From NCBI GenBank assembly GCA_016793115.1, contig JAEUIN010000207.1, forward strand, positions 1 through 64,000: DNA of 64,000 nt, written 5' to 3'. The notes under the pieces were generated by a model. It was given only the letters and a program-made list of their open reading frames with translations, ran no database searches and was not told where the DNA came from. Below, one piece after another: positions 35,293 through 44,839 of the stretch (position 1 is the stretch's first letter; each line of letters begins with the position of its first letter). Position numbers and translations under genes: made by a program. The stretch comes from Planctomycetaceae bacterium. Lineage in GTDB: Bacteria; Planctomycetota; Planctomycetia; Pirellulales; PNKZ01.

Positions 35293-36756
35293 ATGTCGCG
35301 GGAGCATATTCAATTTATCACCGGTCGGTTGGCCGAATTTTCTCTTCGCAAGATCCTGGATCCGCTGGCCGCACAAGTCGGCTTCGATTATTCGGTCGAT
35401 GTGCTGCACATTACCGTGGCCGCGCTGATGTCGCCCGAGTGGATCGCGAAGCGCGTCGCCAAAATCGCTGAGGCCACGCGCGTGATCGTGCCCGGCTATT
35501 GCGCCGGCGAACTGGAGCCGATTACCAGGGCATGCGGGAAGCCGGTCGAGCGCGGACCGAAAGACCTGCGCGACTTACCGGCGTTTTTCGGTTGCAAACC
35601 AGCGGCGACCGAAGACTACGGCAAGCACGACATCGAAATCGTCGCGGAAATCAATCACGCGCCGCGCCAATCGCGCGAAGAGATTCTACGGCAAGCGCGA
35701 GCGATGGCCGCCGACGGTGCCGATGTGATCGACGTCGGTTGCGATCCCGGTACGACGTGGAGCGGCGTGGCCGAAGTCGTGCGCATGCTGCGCAGCGATG
35801 GGCTGCGCGTGTCGATCGACAGTATGAATCCCGTCGAAATCGCCGCAGCCGTCGCCGGCGGTGCGGAATTGGTGTTGAGCGTCAATTCGCAAAATCGCGA
35901 ATTCGCCGCCGATTGGGGCTGCGAGGTGATCGTCGTACCCGACGCCCCGAAAACGCTCGCCGGTTTAGACGATACGATCGACTATCTGGCGGCCCGCGGC
36001 GTGCCGTTGCGGATCGACCCGATCTTAGAGCCGATCGGGTTCGGGTTCGCCGAGAGCTTGGGACGCTACCTCGACGTACGCGGCCGCTACCCCGACGCGG
36101 AAATTCTAATGGGAATCGGCAATCTGACCGAACTGACGGCGGCCGACAGCGGGCCGATCAACTTGCTGCTTTTGGGCATCTGTCAGGAACTCGGGATTCG
36201 CAGCGTGCTCACCACACAAGTCATTAATTGGGCGCGATCCTCAGTGCGCGAGTGCGCCGCGGCACGCGAACTGACGCGTTACGCCGTCGCGACGAAAAAC
36301 TTGCCGAAGCGCGTCGACGACCGGCTGGTGATGTTGCGCGATCCCCGCTTGTTTGAATATGGCGAGGAAGGATTGGAGCGGCTGCGGCGGGAAATTCGGG
36401 ACGACAATTATCGTATTCTCGTCGAAAACGGCGAGTTGCACGTGCTGGCCGCAGGCATGCACTTGCGGGGTCGCGATCCGTTTGAATTGTTCGACGATAT
36501 TCATGCACATAAGCCGAAGAATCTCGACGCCGGACACGCGTTTTATTTGGGCTTTGAGATGGCGAAAGCGCTCACGGCGCTGACGCTTGGCAAAGACTAT
36601 CGCCAAGATCAGGCATTGCGCTGGGGAATGCTCACGCAAGAGGAGGAAAGTCATCGCGAGCGGAAGAGGCGACGGGAAACGGCGGCGAAAGGCGAGGTTG
36701 CGAAGGATGAAAATAGGCCGACGATTCTACCGACTGCGAACGAGGGCGACGAATGA
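35293..36756 (+). CDS. DUF6513/dihydropteroate synthase-like protein
   Basis: The 487-residue protein has an N-terminal domain of the DUF6513 type (about 1-140) and a dihydropteroate-synthase-like TIM barrel: VAEINHAPRQSREEILRQA, DVIDVGCDPG, VSIDSMNPVE and ILEPIGFGFAESLG. The classic C-terminal SxR pterin motif is not obvious. Such proteins accompany tetrahydromethanopterin genes in methylotrophs, methanogens and Planctomycetes, and are thought to condense a pterin with the beta-RFAP-derived side chain. The last four bases overlap the pabB start (ATGA), so the genes are translationally coupled. Confidence 0.75.
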   Translation: MSREHIQFITGRLAEFSLRKILDPLAAQVGFDYSVDVLHITVAALMSPEWIAKRVAKIAEATRVIVPGYCAGELEPITRACGKPVERGPKDLRDLPAFFGCKPAATEDYGKHDIEIVAEINHAPRQSREEILRQARAMAADGADVIDVGCDPGTTWSGVAEVVRMLRSDGLRVSIDSMNPVEIAAAVAGGAELVLSVNSQNREFAADWGCEVIVVPDAPKTLAGLDDTIDYLAARGVPLRIDPILEPIGFGFAESLGRYLDVRGRYPDAEILMGIGNLTELTAADSGPINLLLLGICQELGIRSVLTTQVINWARSSVRECAAARELTRYAVATKNLPKRVDDRLVMLRDPRLFEYGEEGLERLRREIRDDNYRILVENGELHVLAAGMHLRGRDPFELFDDIHAHKPKNLDAGHAFYLGFEMAKALTALTLGKDYRQDQALRWGMLTQEEESHRERKRRRETAAKGEVAKDENRPTILPTANEGDE

Positions 36757-38180
36757 CGACGGCGTCCGACGATTTTGTGCCGCTCGTTCAGGAACTCTCG
36801 CCGCCGCCCGACGCGGAGGCGGTGTTTCTGCGGTTCGCCGAGCGCGAACACTGCGTTTTCTTCGACAGTGCCCGGCGCGATCGAATGCTCGGTCGCTTTT
36901 CGTTCTTAGCCGCGGAGCCGTTCGAGTTTGTTATGGAGTCGATGGAGTCGCCGAGCGCCCTGGAGCGACTGCGCATGTCGATTGCGCAGTTCGAGGCGAG
37001 TCGAATCGTCGGGCTGCCGCCGTTCCAGGGCGGTGCGGCCGCGATGCTCGCTTACGATCTTGGGCGGCAGTTGGAGCGACTTCCCGCATCGACGATTGAC
37101 GAATTTGGTGCGCCGGCGCTTGCCTTTGGATTGTACGACGTCGTCGTCGCCTGGGATCACGAAACGAATCGCGCCTGGATCATTTCGCAGGGCTTTCCCG
37201 AACTCGATCCGAGCGCCCGGCGCGAGCGAGCCGCAGCCAGATTGAGGCACTTTCGCAGCTTGCTCGCCGCGCCGATTCCTTCACCGCGGCAGGTACGAAC
37301 GTCGCGGTCGCCGTCGATCGCGGCCGACGCGTTAGCTCCGCAATTCCCTGTACGCGGCATGCCGGAGCTCACGAGCAACTTCGACAAAGCCGGTTACCTC
37401 GCGGCCGTGCGGCGTGCGATCGATTACATCTACGCCGGCGACATCTTTCAGGTGAACTTGGCGCAGCGCCTACTCTATCCGGCGGTCGATGATGCCGTCG
37501 AGTTGTATATTCGGCTGCGGCGGCGCAACCCCGCCACTTTCTCCGCGTACGTCGATTTTGGCGACATGCAGATTGCCTCGGCGTCGCCGGAGCGATTTTT
37601 AAGCGTTGTCGACGGCGAAGTGGAAACTCGTCCAATCAAAGGGACTCGATTGAGAACGTCGCTGCCTGAGGTCGACATGTATTCGGCGGCCGATTTGTAC
37701 GAAAGCGAAAAAGATCGAGCTGAGAACGTGATGATCGTCGACCTGTTGCGCAACGATCTTTCCCGCGTCTGCACCGACGACAGCGTTTTCGTGCCGCAAC
37801 TCTGCGCCGTCGAGAGTTATGAATTCGTGCAGCATTTGGTATCGGCGGTGCGCGGTAAACTGCGGCCGGGGCTGACTGCGATCGATGCGTTGGCCGCCTC
37901 CTTCCCCGGCGGTTCAATTACCGGTGCTCCCAAGATTCGCGCGATGGAAATTATCGCCGAGCTTGAGCCGACGACGCGCGGACCGTATTGCGGCAGCTTG
38001 GCTTATCTGGGATTCGACGGCACGATGGATTCGAGCATCTTGATTCGTACCATCACCGCAGCCGGCGGGTGGTGGCAAGCCCCGGTCGGCGGCGGCATCA
38101 CAGCCCAAAGCGACCCACAAAAGGAATACGAAGAAACTTGGCACAAAGCCGAAGGATTGATTCGCGCCCTTCGCCCCTAA
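36753..38180 (+). CDS. pabB: Aminodeoxychorismate synthase component I (PabB)
   Basis: A 475-residue chorismate-utilising enzyme. The motif RPIKGTR (about residue 290) has the Lys that distinguishes PabB from anthranilate synthase TrpE, which has Ala there. Other family blocks are IYAGDIFQVNLAQ, EKDRAENVMIVDLLRNDL, SFPGGSITGAPK and PYCGSLAYLGFDG. With PabA it makes 4-amino-4-deoxychorismate from chorismate and glutamine; a lyase (PabC), not in this window, then gives 4-aminobenzoate. Here the product probably serves H4MPT, and possibly folate. The start overlaps the preceding gene by four bases. Confidence 0.88.
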   Translation: MTTASDDFVPLVQELSPPPDAEAVFLRFAEREHCVFFDSARRDRMLGRFSFLAAEPFEFVMESMESPSALERLRMSIAQFEASRIVGLPPFQGGAAAMLAYDLGRQLERLPASTIDEFGAPALAFGLYDVVVAWDHETNRAWIISQGFPELDPSARRERAAARLRHFRSLLAAPIPSPRQVRTSRSPSIAADALAPQFPVRGMPELTSNFDKAGYLAAVRRAIDYIYAGDIFQVNLAQRLLYPAVDDAVELYIRLRRRNPATFSAYVDFGDMQIASASPERFLSVVDGEVETRPIKGTRLRTSLPEVDMYSAADLYESEKDRAENVMIVDLLRNDLSRVCTDDSVFVPQLCAVESYEFVQHLVSAVRGKLRPGLTAIDALAASFPGGSITGAPKIRAMEIIAELEPTTRGPYCGSLAYLGFDGTMDSSILIRTITAAGGWWQAPVGGGITAQSDPQKEYEETWHKAEGLIRALRP

Positions 38181-38210
38181 AACTGTAAACAAGAATCGAA
38201 AAACCGTTCT

Positions 38211-38870
38211 TTGATCCTGCTTATCGACAACTACGACAGCTTTGTGCACAACTTGGCCCGCTATGTGCGCCGGCTCGGGAGCGATACGCACGTCGTGCGC
38301 AACGATGCCGTCGACGTCGCGGGAATTCGTCGACTCAAGCCGTGCGCCATCATTTTGTCGCCGGGACCAAGTGCGCCTGCCCAAGCTGGTTGCTCGCTCG
38401 AAGTAGTCCGCATGTTGCGCGACGAAGTACCGATTTTGGGGATTTGCCTAGGGCACCAAGTTGTCGCTGAAGCGCTCGGCGGAAAGGTTGTTCGTTCGCC
38501 GGTTCCAGTTCATGGACGAACTGCGGAGATTCGCCACGACGGGGCTCGCTTGTTTTCCGGCTTGCCGTCGCCCTTGAGAGTGGCCCGCTATCACTCCCTT
38601 TGTGCCGAAGTCGGGTCGCTGCCGAGTAGCCTGCGCGCGACGGCCCTGAGCGACGACGGCGTCGTGATGGCCTTGGAGCATGTCGCAAAGCCGGTTTTCG
38701 GCGTCCAATTTCATCCGGAGTCCGTGCTGACCGAAGGGGGCTACCGACTGCTTGCCAATTTTCTTACGCTGGCGGGGCTGCAGCCGCCGGCGGATTTGCC
38801 GACGCTCGACTCGGAACGCGCCCCTCCGACCATCGACCCGGACTTGCCGGACTTCCCGATTACGTTTTGA
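38211..38870 (+). CDS. pabA: Aminodeoxychorismate synthase component II (PabA), glutamine amidotransferase
   Basis: The 219-residue class I glutamine amidotransferase supplies ammonia to PabB. The catalytic triad is visible: Cys79 in LGICLGHQ, and His and Glu in FGVQFHPESV. The N terminus ILLIDNYDSFVHNLARY is typical. The start is a TTG at 38211, 30 nt after pabB; no ATG lies near. The PabA/TrpG family is ambiguous by sequence, but the PabB partner and the operon point to pABA. A Pro-rich tail of about 25 residues ends the protein. Confidence 0.85.
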   Translation: MILLIDNYDSFVHNLARYVRRLGSDTHVVRNDAVDVAGIRRLKPCAIILSPGPSAPAQAGCSLEVVRMLRDEVPILGICLGHQVVAEALGGKVVRSPVPVHGRTAEIRHDGARLFSGLPSPLRVARYHSLCAEVGSLPSSLRATALSDDGVVMALEHVAKPVFGVQFHPESVLTEGGYRLLANFLTLAGLQPPADLPTLDSERAPPTIDPDLPDFPITF

Positions 38871-38873
38871 CGC

Positions 38874-39470
38874 ATGATCCTCGAAGGCTTGATGACGACT
38901 CGGAACGACGACGGCACGGCCAACGTGTCGCCGATGGGGCCGATCGTCGATGCGGACCTAACGACGTTCGCACTGCGGCCCTTTCAAACATCTACGACTT
39001 ATCGCAATCTCAAGCGGACGGGCGTCGGCGTGTTTCATGTGACCGACGACGTCGAAATGCTGGCTCATGCCGCCATCGGACGTTTGGAACCGACGCCTGC
39101 GATGATCGACACGCCCGGTGTCGACGGTTTTATATTGGCTGGGGCTTGCCGCTGGTTCGCGCTGCGTGTTGAGTCGCTCGACGACCATGACGAGCGGACG
39201 ATGATCGTTTGTCGGGCGACGGCGAAGGGAGAACTGCGACCGTTCTTCGGGTTAAATCGCGGAAAGCACGCAGTCGTCGAAGCGGCGATCATTGTGACGC
39301 GTCTGCACTTGACTTTGCCCGCCGACGTCGAGCGTCAGTTCGATGCGCTTCGCCCCCTTGTCGATAAGACCGGCGGCGACGCGGAGAAACGGGCCTTCGC
39401 TTTTCTGGAAGATCATGTTCGCACCGCGCAGGCGGCGGCCGGGCAACGAACCGAGGTTCGGCATGCCTAA
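38874..39470 (+). CDS. DUF447 domain protein
   Basis: A 198-residue protein starting MILEGLMTTRNDDGTANVSPMGP, the pattern of DUF447, a flavin-reductase-like split-barrel family. DUF447 genes occur with H4MPT biosynthesis and C1-transfer genes in methylotrophs and methanogens; the biochemical role has not been assigned. The start lies 3 nt after the pabA stop, and the last 8 nt overlap the beta-RFAP synthase gene. Confidence 0.8.
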   Translation: MILEGLMTTRNDDGTANVSPMGPIVDADLTTFALRPFQTSTTYRNLKRTGVGVFHVTDDVEMLAHAAIGRLEPTPAMIDTPGVDGFILAGACRWFALRVESLDDHDERTMIVCRATAKGELRPFFGLNRGKHAVVEAAIIVTRLHLTLPADVERQFDALRPLVDKTGGDAEKRAFAFLEDHVRTAQAAAGQRTEVRHA

Positions 39471-40428
39471 CGCCGCCCTCCTCGTGAGCGCGCCGAGCCG
39501 CTTGCACTTCGGCATGTTCTCTTTCGGCGTGCCGACATTGCGACAGTTCGGCGGAGCGGGCGCAATGATCGATCGGCCGGCGCTGGTGCTACGAATTGCG
39601 CCTTCCACGCATTGGGAATATGTCGGCGGCCCGATCGAGCGTATTCGGCAGGCCGTAGACTCCGTGCGAGCGGCGGATTGGGGACGCGATCTGTCGCCGG
39701 TTCGAATCGAAGTCTTGTTTGCTCCGCCGGCCCACACCGGTCTTGGAACCGGCACCCAAACGGCGCTTACGGTCGTGGCCGGACTGCGGCACTTTTACCA
39801 TTTGCCGCGGCTCGCGGCCGCGGAATTGGCGCGAGCCGCGGGACGTGCAAAGCGCTCGGCCGTCGGGCTCTACGGCTTCCTGCACGGTGGCCTCATCGTC
39901 GAGGCGGGCAAGTTGTCGCACGACGTCGTCGCGCCCCTCGCCGCCCAAGTGGAACTGCCTCAGGCATGGCGATTCGTGCTCGTTCGGCCACGAGCGCAAG
40001 AGGGGCTCTCGGGAGATTCGGAGCGGGCGGCGTTCGCCGGCTTGCCGTCGGTGCCTCAGGCCTTGACCGATGAATTATGCCGTATTGCGCTGCTTGATTT
40101 GGTTCCGTCGGCACGAAGCGGCGATTTCGCCGGCTTCGCCGAGGCGCTCTATCGATTCGGCCATGCGGCCGGACGCTGCTTCAAAAGCCATCAAGCCGGC
40201 GTTTATGCAACAGAACAACTCGCAACCTTAGTGACACGAATTCGCTCGGCGGGGGTTGCCGGCGTCGGCCAATCGTCTTGGGGACCGACGCTCTACACGC
40301 TCCATCCAACGGCCGAAGCGGCCCAAGAGTTTGTCATGTCGTGCGAGCGTTGGGCCGACGCACCGCGGTACGACGTCGTGCTCGCCGCACCGAATCGCGG
40401 CGGGGCGACGTTTCAATTCGAGGCATGA
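39463..40428 (+). CDS. Beta-ribofuranosylaminobenzene 5'-phosphate (beta-RFAP) synthase
   Basis: The 321-residue protein belongs to the GHMP kinase superfamily and opens with APSRLHFGMFSFG, then GGAGAMID and the nucleotide-loop-like GLGTGTQTAL. It matches beta-RFAP synthase, which condenses 4-aminobenzoate and PRPP with release of CO2 and PPi in the first committed step of tetrahydromethanopterin biosynthesis. The start ATG lies inside the end of the DUF447 gene (8-nt overlap). It is the last gene of the operon and converges with the PQQ-like repeat gene after 6 nt. Confidence 0.85.
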   Translation: MPNAALLVSAPSRLHFGMFSFGVPTLRQFGGAGAMIDRPALVLRIAPSTHWEYVGGPIERIRQAVDSVRAADWGRDLSPVRIEVLFAPPAHTGLGTGTQTALTVVAGLRHFYHLPRLAAAELARAAGRAKRSAVGLYGFLHGGLIVEAGKLSHDVVAPLAAQVELPQAWRFVLVRPRAQEGLSGDSERAAFAGLPSVPQALTDELCRIALLDLVPSARSGDFAGFAEALYRFGHAAGRCFKSHQAGVYATEQLATLVTRIRSAGVAGVGQSSWGPTLYTLHPTAEAAQEFVMSCERWADAPRYDVVLAAPNRGGATFQFEA

Positions 40429-40434
40429 GCGAAA

Positions 40435-41685
40435 TCACCGCGATGTTGATTCCGTCGGCAATTCGACGCAGACAATTTCCGTATCGCTGCGAGCGAAGAC
40501 GTGGTTGCCTGCGAAAGCCGGATGCGCCCATGTGAAATCGATGATCTTGGTGCGCGATTGTTCGTGAAAGCCGTTGCGCGTGAAACGAGCCAAGACAAGC
40601 TCCCCTTCGGCGTTGAGTGCGATGACGCGATCGGAGTCGCCAAGCCAAACGAGCGAGGCGTGCGGATTACGTCCTCGCGGCGTGAGTGTATTCTCGTCGT
40701 CCCAAAGCTTCTTACCGGTCGCGAGGTCAAAGCAAGTGATGCCGTACTGCTTGTCAAGGAGATAGACGAGTCCGTCACGGTAGAGCGGCTGCGACATAAG
40801 TCCGCGCAAATCTTTTTTGTCTTCCCAAGCAAGGGCGGCATCGGTTCGCTTAGGACCGAGCTTGATGGCCTTTGAGCCTTCCCAATAACCGGCGACGAAC
40901 ACTAGTCGGTCGCGGTAAATAGGCGTGGCAATCGAAACTCCGTAAGTGACGTTGTAGGGGATCTTCCATTCGACGCGGCCGGAGTCGGGCTCGAGGCCGA
41001 GAATGTGTTTGGGAGTCCAGCAGAGTAGTTGCGCGCCGGCCGGGCCGTCGATCAAGACCGGCGTGGCGTAGCCGGCCGGATCGTCGCCGCTGCGCCAGAG
41101 TTCTTCGCCTGTCGTCAGGTCGAGAGCTTGAAAGCACCCGCCTGGTTGAGCTGCGACATGGATAATCAATGAGTTTTTCCAAACGACCGGCGAGGCCGCG
41201 AAGCCCCATTCCGGGAGCTTGGCATTATCGCGCGCTATCGTGTTGACCGACCAGATGAGCTTGCCGGTCTCAAGGGCGAAGGCGCAAACATGTCCCAGCG
41301 AGCCGAGCGTATAGACACGGTCGCCGTCGATGGTTGGAGCCGCGCGCGGGCCGCTGCCGTAAGGCAAGTCGCCGTACTTGCATTCGTACTCATGCGTCCA
41401 GTGCGTGCGGCCGGTGGCGGCGTCGAAGCAAAGCACTCGCTCGACTTCGCGCGGTTCCTTCTGCCGATCCATGGTCAGCACATAGGAACCTGCGACGCTG
41501 ATGCCTGCGTAGCCTCCGCCGATCTGCCGCTTCCAAAGTTGCTTCAGTCCGGCTTCCGGCCACTTCTCGGGCAACGTCGGCGCGTGCCACGTGCCGTCCC
41601 CGCGTACGCCCCGCCACCGGGGCCAATCTTCGGCCGACGCGGCATCACAGAGAATAAAGCCGCAAATAAACGACAATAATCGCAT
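40435..41685 (-). CDS. Secreted PQQ-like beta-propeller protein
   Basis: A 416-residue exported protein with a signal peptide ending in DAASA and the Planctomycete opening WPRWRGVRGDG, followed by seven or so PQQ-like (pyrrolo-quinoline quinone dehydrogenase type) propeller blades with recurring ALDLTTGEELWR-type strands. Such proteins are often annotated as outer-membrane assembly or PQQ-binding-like proteins, but no cofactor residues can be assigned. ATG 41685 is preferred since the signal peptide starts there. Confidence 0.8.
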   Translation of the reverse strand: MRLLSFICGFILCDAASAEDWPRWRGVRGDGTWHAPTLPEKWPEAGLKQLWKRQIGGGYAGISVAGSYVLTMDRQKEPREVERVLCFDAATGRTHWTHEYECKYGDLPYGSGPRAAPTIDGDRVYTLGSLGHVCAFALETGKLIWSVNTIARDNAKLPEWGFAASPVVWKNSLIIHVAAQPGGCFQALDLTTGEELWRSGDDPAGYATPVLIDGPAGAQLLCWTPKHILGLEPDSGRVEWKIPYNVTYGVSIATPIYRDRLVFVAGYWEGSKAIKLGPKRTDAALAWEDKKDLRGLMSQPLYRDGLVYLLDKQYGITCFDLATGKKLWDDENTLTPRGRNPHASLVWLGDSDRVIALNAEGELVLARFTRNGFHEQSRTKIIDFTWAHPAFAGNHVFARSDTEIVCVELPTESTSR

Positions 41686-41771
41686 GGGATCGTGAAGCGA
41701 GATTGAAACCGACGAAGGCATAGCAAGAAGCGGCGAACCGCGTTCAGTCGCGTCGCTCAATGATTCAAAGG

Positions 41772-42818
41772 TTACTTTGGCTGCGATTTCGCCGTCTCGA
41801 GCGTCGGCAGGACATCTAGCTTCGTGAACGCGTTCCATTTTGCGTCGATCGCCGAATGGTCCGGCGCGCCGTTGTGGACCCACAAGCCGTAGCGAAGCCG
41901 CAGCTCTTTGTCCGGCTCGACGGTAATCGACTTGTCGAACGTCAGTGCGGCGCCCATCCAGCCGTCGTCGCGAACGTGAAAAACGGTCGGATAGTTCGGG
42001 TTGTTCGGGTGATCAAACAGCGTCACGCCTTCGATCGATTTGCTCGTCGTCGGCCCGGAGTAGTCGCACCACTTGGCGGGCAACCGAAACGCGCCGCCGA
42101 CGCGATCGCCGGCCGGCCCCTTTTCATTGAAACCACCCTCGGAATTGCGAATCTGCCCGCTGCCGTCGTGGACGGTCATTGATTTGCGAACGCGTACGGC
42201 GACCAAGCCGAACGGCGTTTGTTCAAAAGTCGCCGGTTTGCCTTTCACGGTGAATTCGAGATCGATTACCGTCAGAAATTCATCGCCCGGAAGCGGGCGA
42301 ACTTCCACACGGCGCCGCTCTATGAGCAATAGTTCTTGCGTGTCGTCGGCGATCCAATGGTTGACCGCGATCAGCCACGCGCTTTCGTCGGTGTCGCCGA
42401 ATTGCTCGATGACTTGAGGAACGATCTTGCCGAGTTTCGGACCACGGTCGCCCCAGAAGTTTACGCCGTTGACGATGTGGTGCGAAACCCAGAACGAATT
42501 GTGATGGCTATGGCCGATCGGATCATGCGGGTGTCCCATTCGCGAGAGCGACAAACCGGAGGGACCGATGAGCGGATAAAGATACGGCCGGCGATCCGTC
42601 GGATTGAAGTGATAACGTGTCAGTTCCCGATCACCTCGCACGAAACGAGCTTCGAAGTGCGGCGACGGCTCGACCTGCATCAGCGGCACCGGTTTGGGAT
42701 CGAGCGCCGGCAACGAATGTGCGCGGTTCGCCGGCAAGGCGGGTTCTTCAGCCGCGACGGCATGAGAGAGGAAAGCGGCCGTCAACACGCACAGCGTGCG
42801 CAGGACACTGTTCGGCAT
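41772..42818 (-). CDS. DUF6807 (PmoA-like) secreted protein
   Basis: A 348-residue exported protein with a signal peptide cleaved near AVAAEE. The domain is DUF6807, often called PmoA family: YHFNPTDRRPYLYPLIGPSG, HPHDPIGHSHHNSFWVSHH, VEVRPLPGDEFLTV, EGVTLFDHPNNPNYP and LRYGLWVHNG. Several His residues sit close together, which may be a metal or sugar site. Despite the name there is no evidence for methane oxidation; these proteins are common among Planctomycete carbohydrate-related genes. Confidence 0.8.
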   Translation of the reverse strand: MPNSVLRTLCVLTAAFLSHAVAAEEPALPANRAHSLPALDPKPVPLMQVEPSPHFEARFVRGDRELTRYHFNPTDRRPYLYPLIGPSGLSLSRMGHPHDPIGHSHHNSFWVSHHIVNGVNFWGDRGPKLGKIVPQVIEQFGDTDESAWLIAVNHWIADDTQELLLIERRRVEVRPLPGDEFLTVIDLEFTVKGKPATFEQTPFGLVAVRVRKSMTVHDGSGQIRNSEGGFNEKGPAGDRVGGAFRLPAKWCDYSGPTTSKSIEGVTLFDHPNNPNYPTVFHVRDDGWMGAALTFDKSITVEPDKELRLRYGLWVHNGAPDHSAIDAKWNAFTKLDVLPTLETAKSQPK

Positions 42819-42923
42819 AGCTGCGATTCCAGGCGGGAAGCGGCGGGCGGGCGGAAGACCGTCATCGTATTCGATGCCGGACCGCGAGGGTAGATCCGCG
42901 CTGCCTAATCCATCCAACGGCGA

Positions 42924-43421
42924 TTAACGGGCAAGACGGCGCGCTTCGGCAACGCTCATCGATGGGCGCCCGGCGGTGCTCTGCTTCGCTCGCTGCATTC
43001 GCGCAACCCAGAGTTGACCGGCCGCCGCTTCGCGCTCCGCAACCGAGTCGCTTAGCAACGCGCGGTCCATGGCCCGCATATCGTGAATCTGTGCGCTGAC
43101 GCTCACGCCGCCCGCCGAAACGCTGCTCGCTCCGGCCGTTTTGCCGAGTCCGGGCATGCCGTTCGTTCGCGATCCACTCGCACCTCCGTCGACACCGCCG
43201 GAAAACGCACCGCCCGAATCCGGTACCATGACCGTAGTCGAGATAGTAAAGAAGTTGAACTGCGGCAACTGCACCGTCGTGCCGGGGGGAACGACTAGCG
43301 GATTACTCGGATCGAAGCGAGCGGGCATGCCGGGTGGAAGCTCCATCGGCGACGAGGGTGCTTGAGCGAAGCTCATAGCGGCGAGTAAGAGGGAGCAGGC
43401 GATTGTCCGAACAAGCGACAT
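42924..43421 (-). CDS. Small secreted protein of unknown function
   Basis: A 165-residue product with a signal peptide cleaved after SFAQA. The mature part begins with a Pro-rich stretch, has a Gly/Ser-rich linker at about 85-110 and ends in a basic helical segment (MRAMDRALLSDSV...). I recognise no family. It precedes the DUF6807 gene by 105 nt on the same strand. Confidence 0.6.
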   Translation of the reverse strand: MSLVRTIACSLLLAAMSFAQAPSSPMELPPGMPARFDPSNPLVVPPGTTVQLPQFNFFTISTTVMVPDSGGAFSGGVDGGASGSRTNGMPGLGKTAGASSVSAGGVSVSAQIHDMRAMDRALLSDSVAEREAAAGQLWVARMQRAKQSTAGRPSMSVAEARRLAR

Positions 43422-43552
43422 GGTTGGCGCTCCGTCGATTGGCCGTACGGCATTGTACGACGATCTCGCGCGACAAGGCAAATCACTTGGGAACGGGGCC
43501 GCGTTTCAGCTTGAAACTGGCGCGCCCTCACCAGTAGGCGCAGCGGCCGTGG

Positions 43553-44839
43553 TTAGACGATCTCGTTGTCCGAGCCGCCGACCACCTTCATCGCCTCGCT
43601 TTTCGCCCCGTCGCGGTCGTCGCGGATGAAGTTGCCGGCCACGCGGCTTCGTTTTACATCACGGAGCAGCAGGCCGACGTTGTCGTTGTCGAGCAGCGTG
43701 TTATTCGCGATGTGCATCCGATCGCAGCGTTCGACGAGTAGTCCGGCTTCGGCGTGATGCACGCCTTGAATGTGGTTGCCGGTGATGGTGCAATCGCGAC
43801 TATTGCGAATGATCAGTCGATTGGTGCCGGAGGCGGCGTTGGTATGTGAATAGGCCGGATTACGGTCGAGCACGTTGTCTGCGACGACGACGGCGATGCA
43901 GTCTTCCACGAGCAGACTGTGGTCGAAGCCCATCCAGAACGTGTTGCCGGTCACGGCGACGTCGCGGCAGCCTTTGAGATGAATGTTGGTGCGCACGTCG
44001 CTGAACACATTGGCCGCGATCGTCACGTGGCCCCAAGTTGCGCGGCCTTCCTTGCCTTCATCGCCGCGGCCGAGAATCCGAATGTTCGCAGATTCAGGAC
44101 TCTTGGAATTGTGCTGAATGGTGCAGCCGGTAATTGCCACTTCCGCCGTGCCGTTGGTGCTGCCTGAGCAGTCGATCAAGACATTCGCCGTCGGTGCGCC
44201 GTCCGGCGAGTGGTTCGATTCGATGTCGCAGGTGCCGATATGCACGTTGCGTACGTCGCCGCCGCGGAAGACGATGCCGCCGCCGTCGCAGTAGCTGATG
44301 TGTGAGCCGACAATGTTCGACTGATGCAGCGAGAGGTTGTCGTAGAAGACGCCGATGCCCGTGTTGTGATAGATATGGCAATCGCTGATGAGAATGTTGC
44401 GATTACGGTTCACCAACCGAATGCCGTGGCGGCAGCGCGTGATGAGCGTTCGCGTGACGGTGAACATCATCGTCCCTTCGACTTCGATGGCGTCGGCCTC
44501 GGCGTGCGTGCCGACGAACTCAAGACCGTCGACGATCGGCATCCGCTGATTGCGCCAGACGTTCGCCTCGAACGTCTCCGGGGCGGCGGAGCCTTTCACA
44601 TGCGTGCCGACGAACTTTAAGGCCGGACCGGGCCCGGCCATGACGATGCGAGCCGTGCCGTGACCTTCAAAGGCGGTGAAGCCGGTCTTGTCGAGGTCGA
44701 CGACGACGGTGCGCGAAAGGAGGTAATCGCCGCGGGGGAAGTCGAGCACGCCTTCGCCGTCGCGCAGCGCGTGTTCCAGGGCTTCGGCGCAGTCCGTCTT
44801 GCCGTCGCCGACGGCTCCATAGTTTTGGACCTCGGGCAT
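43553..44839 (-). CDS. Right-handed beta-helix protein (pectate-lyase-like)
   Basis: The 428-residue product opens with the glycosyl hydrolase family 28/polysaccharide lyase N-terminal pattern (NYGAVGDGKTDCAEAL) and continues as about ten coils of a parallel beta helix rich in Asn ladders (ITGNHIQG, IANNTLLDNDN). No signal peptide is visible, so it is probably cytoplasmic or exported by another route. It overlaps the RidA gene by one base and ends the operon. No catalytic residues can be assigned. Confidence 0.75.
   Translation of the reverse strand: MPEVQNYGAVGDGKTDCAEALEHALRDGEGVLDFPRGDYLLSRTVVVDLDKTGFTAFEGHGTARIVMAGPGPALKFVGTHVKGSAAPETFEANVWRNQRMPIVDGLEFVGTHAEADAIEVEGTMMFTVTRTLITRCRHGIRLVNRNRNILISDCHIYHNTGIGVFYDNLSLHQSNIVGSHISYCDGGGIVFRGGDVRNVHIGTCDIESNHSPDGAPTANVLIDCSGSTNGTAEVAITGCTIQHNSKSPESANIRILGRGDEGKEGRATWGHVTIAANVFSDVRTNIHLKGCRDVAVTGNTFWMGFDHSLLVEDCIAVVVADNVLDRNPAYSHTNAASGTNRLIIRNSRDCTITGNHIQGVHHAEAGLLVERCDRMHIANNTLLDNDNVGLLLRDVKRSRVAGNFIRDDRDGAKSEAMKVVGGSDNEIV

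Noticed and set aside
36753-38180. Annotation as anthranilate synthase TrpE
   Set aside because: The PIKGT motif has the Lys typical of PabB, and the operon partners point to pABA use.
41772-42818. PmoA as evidence of methane oxidation
   Set aside because: The DUF6807 proteins share only the label; this is a soluble secreted protein, not the membrane monooxygenase subunit.
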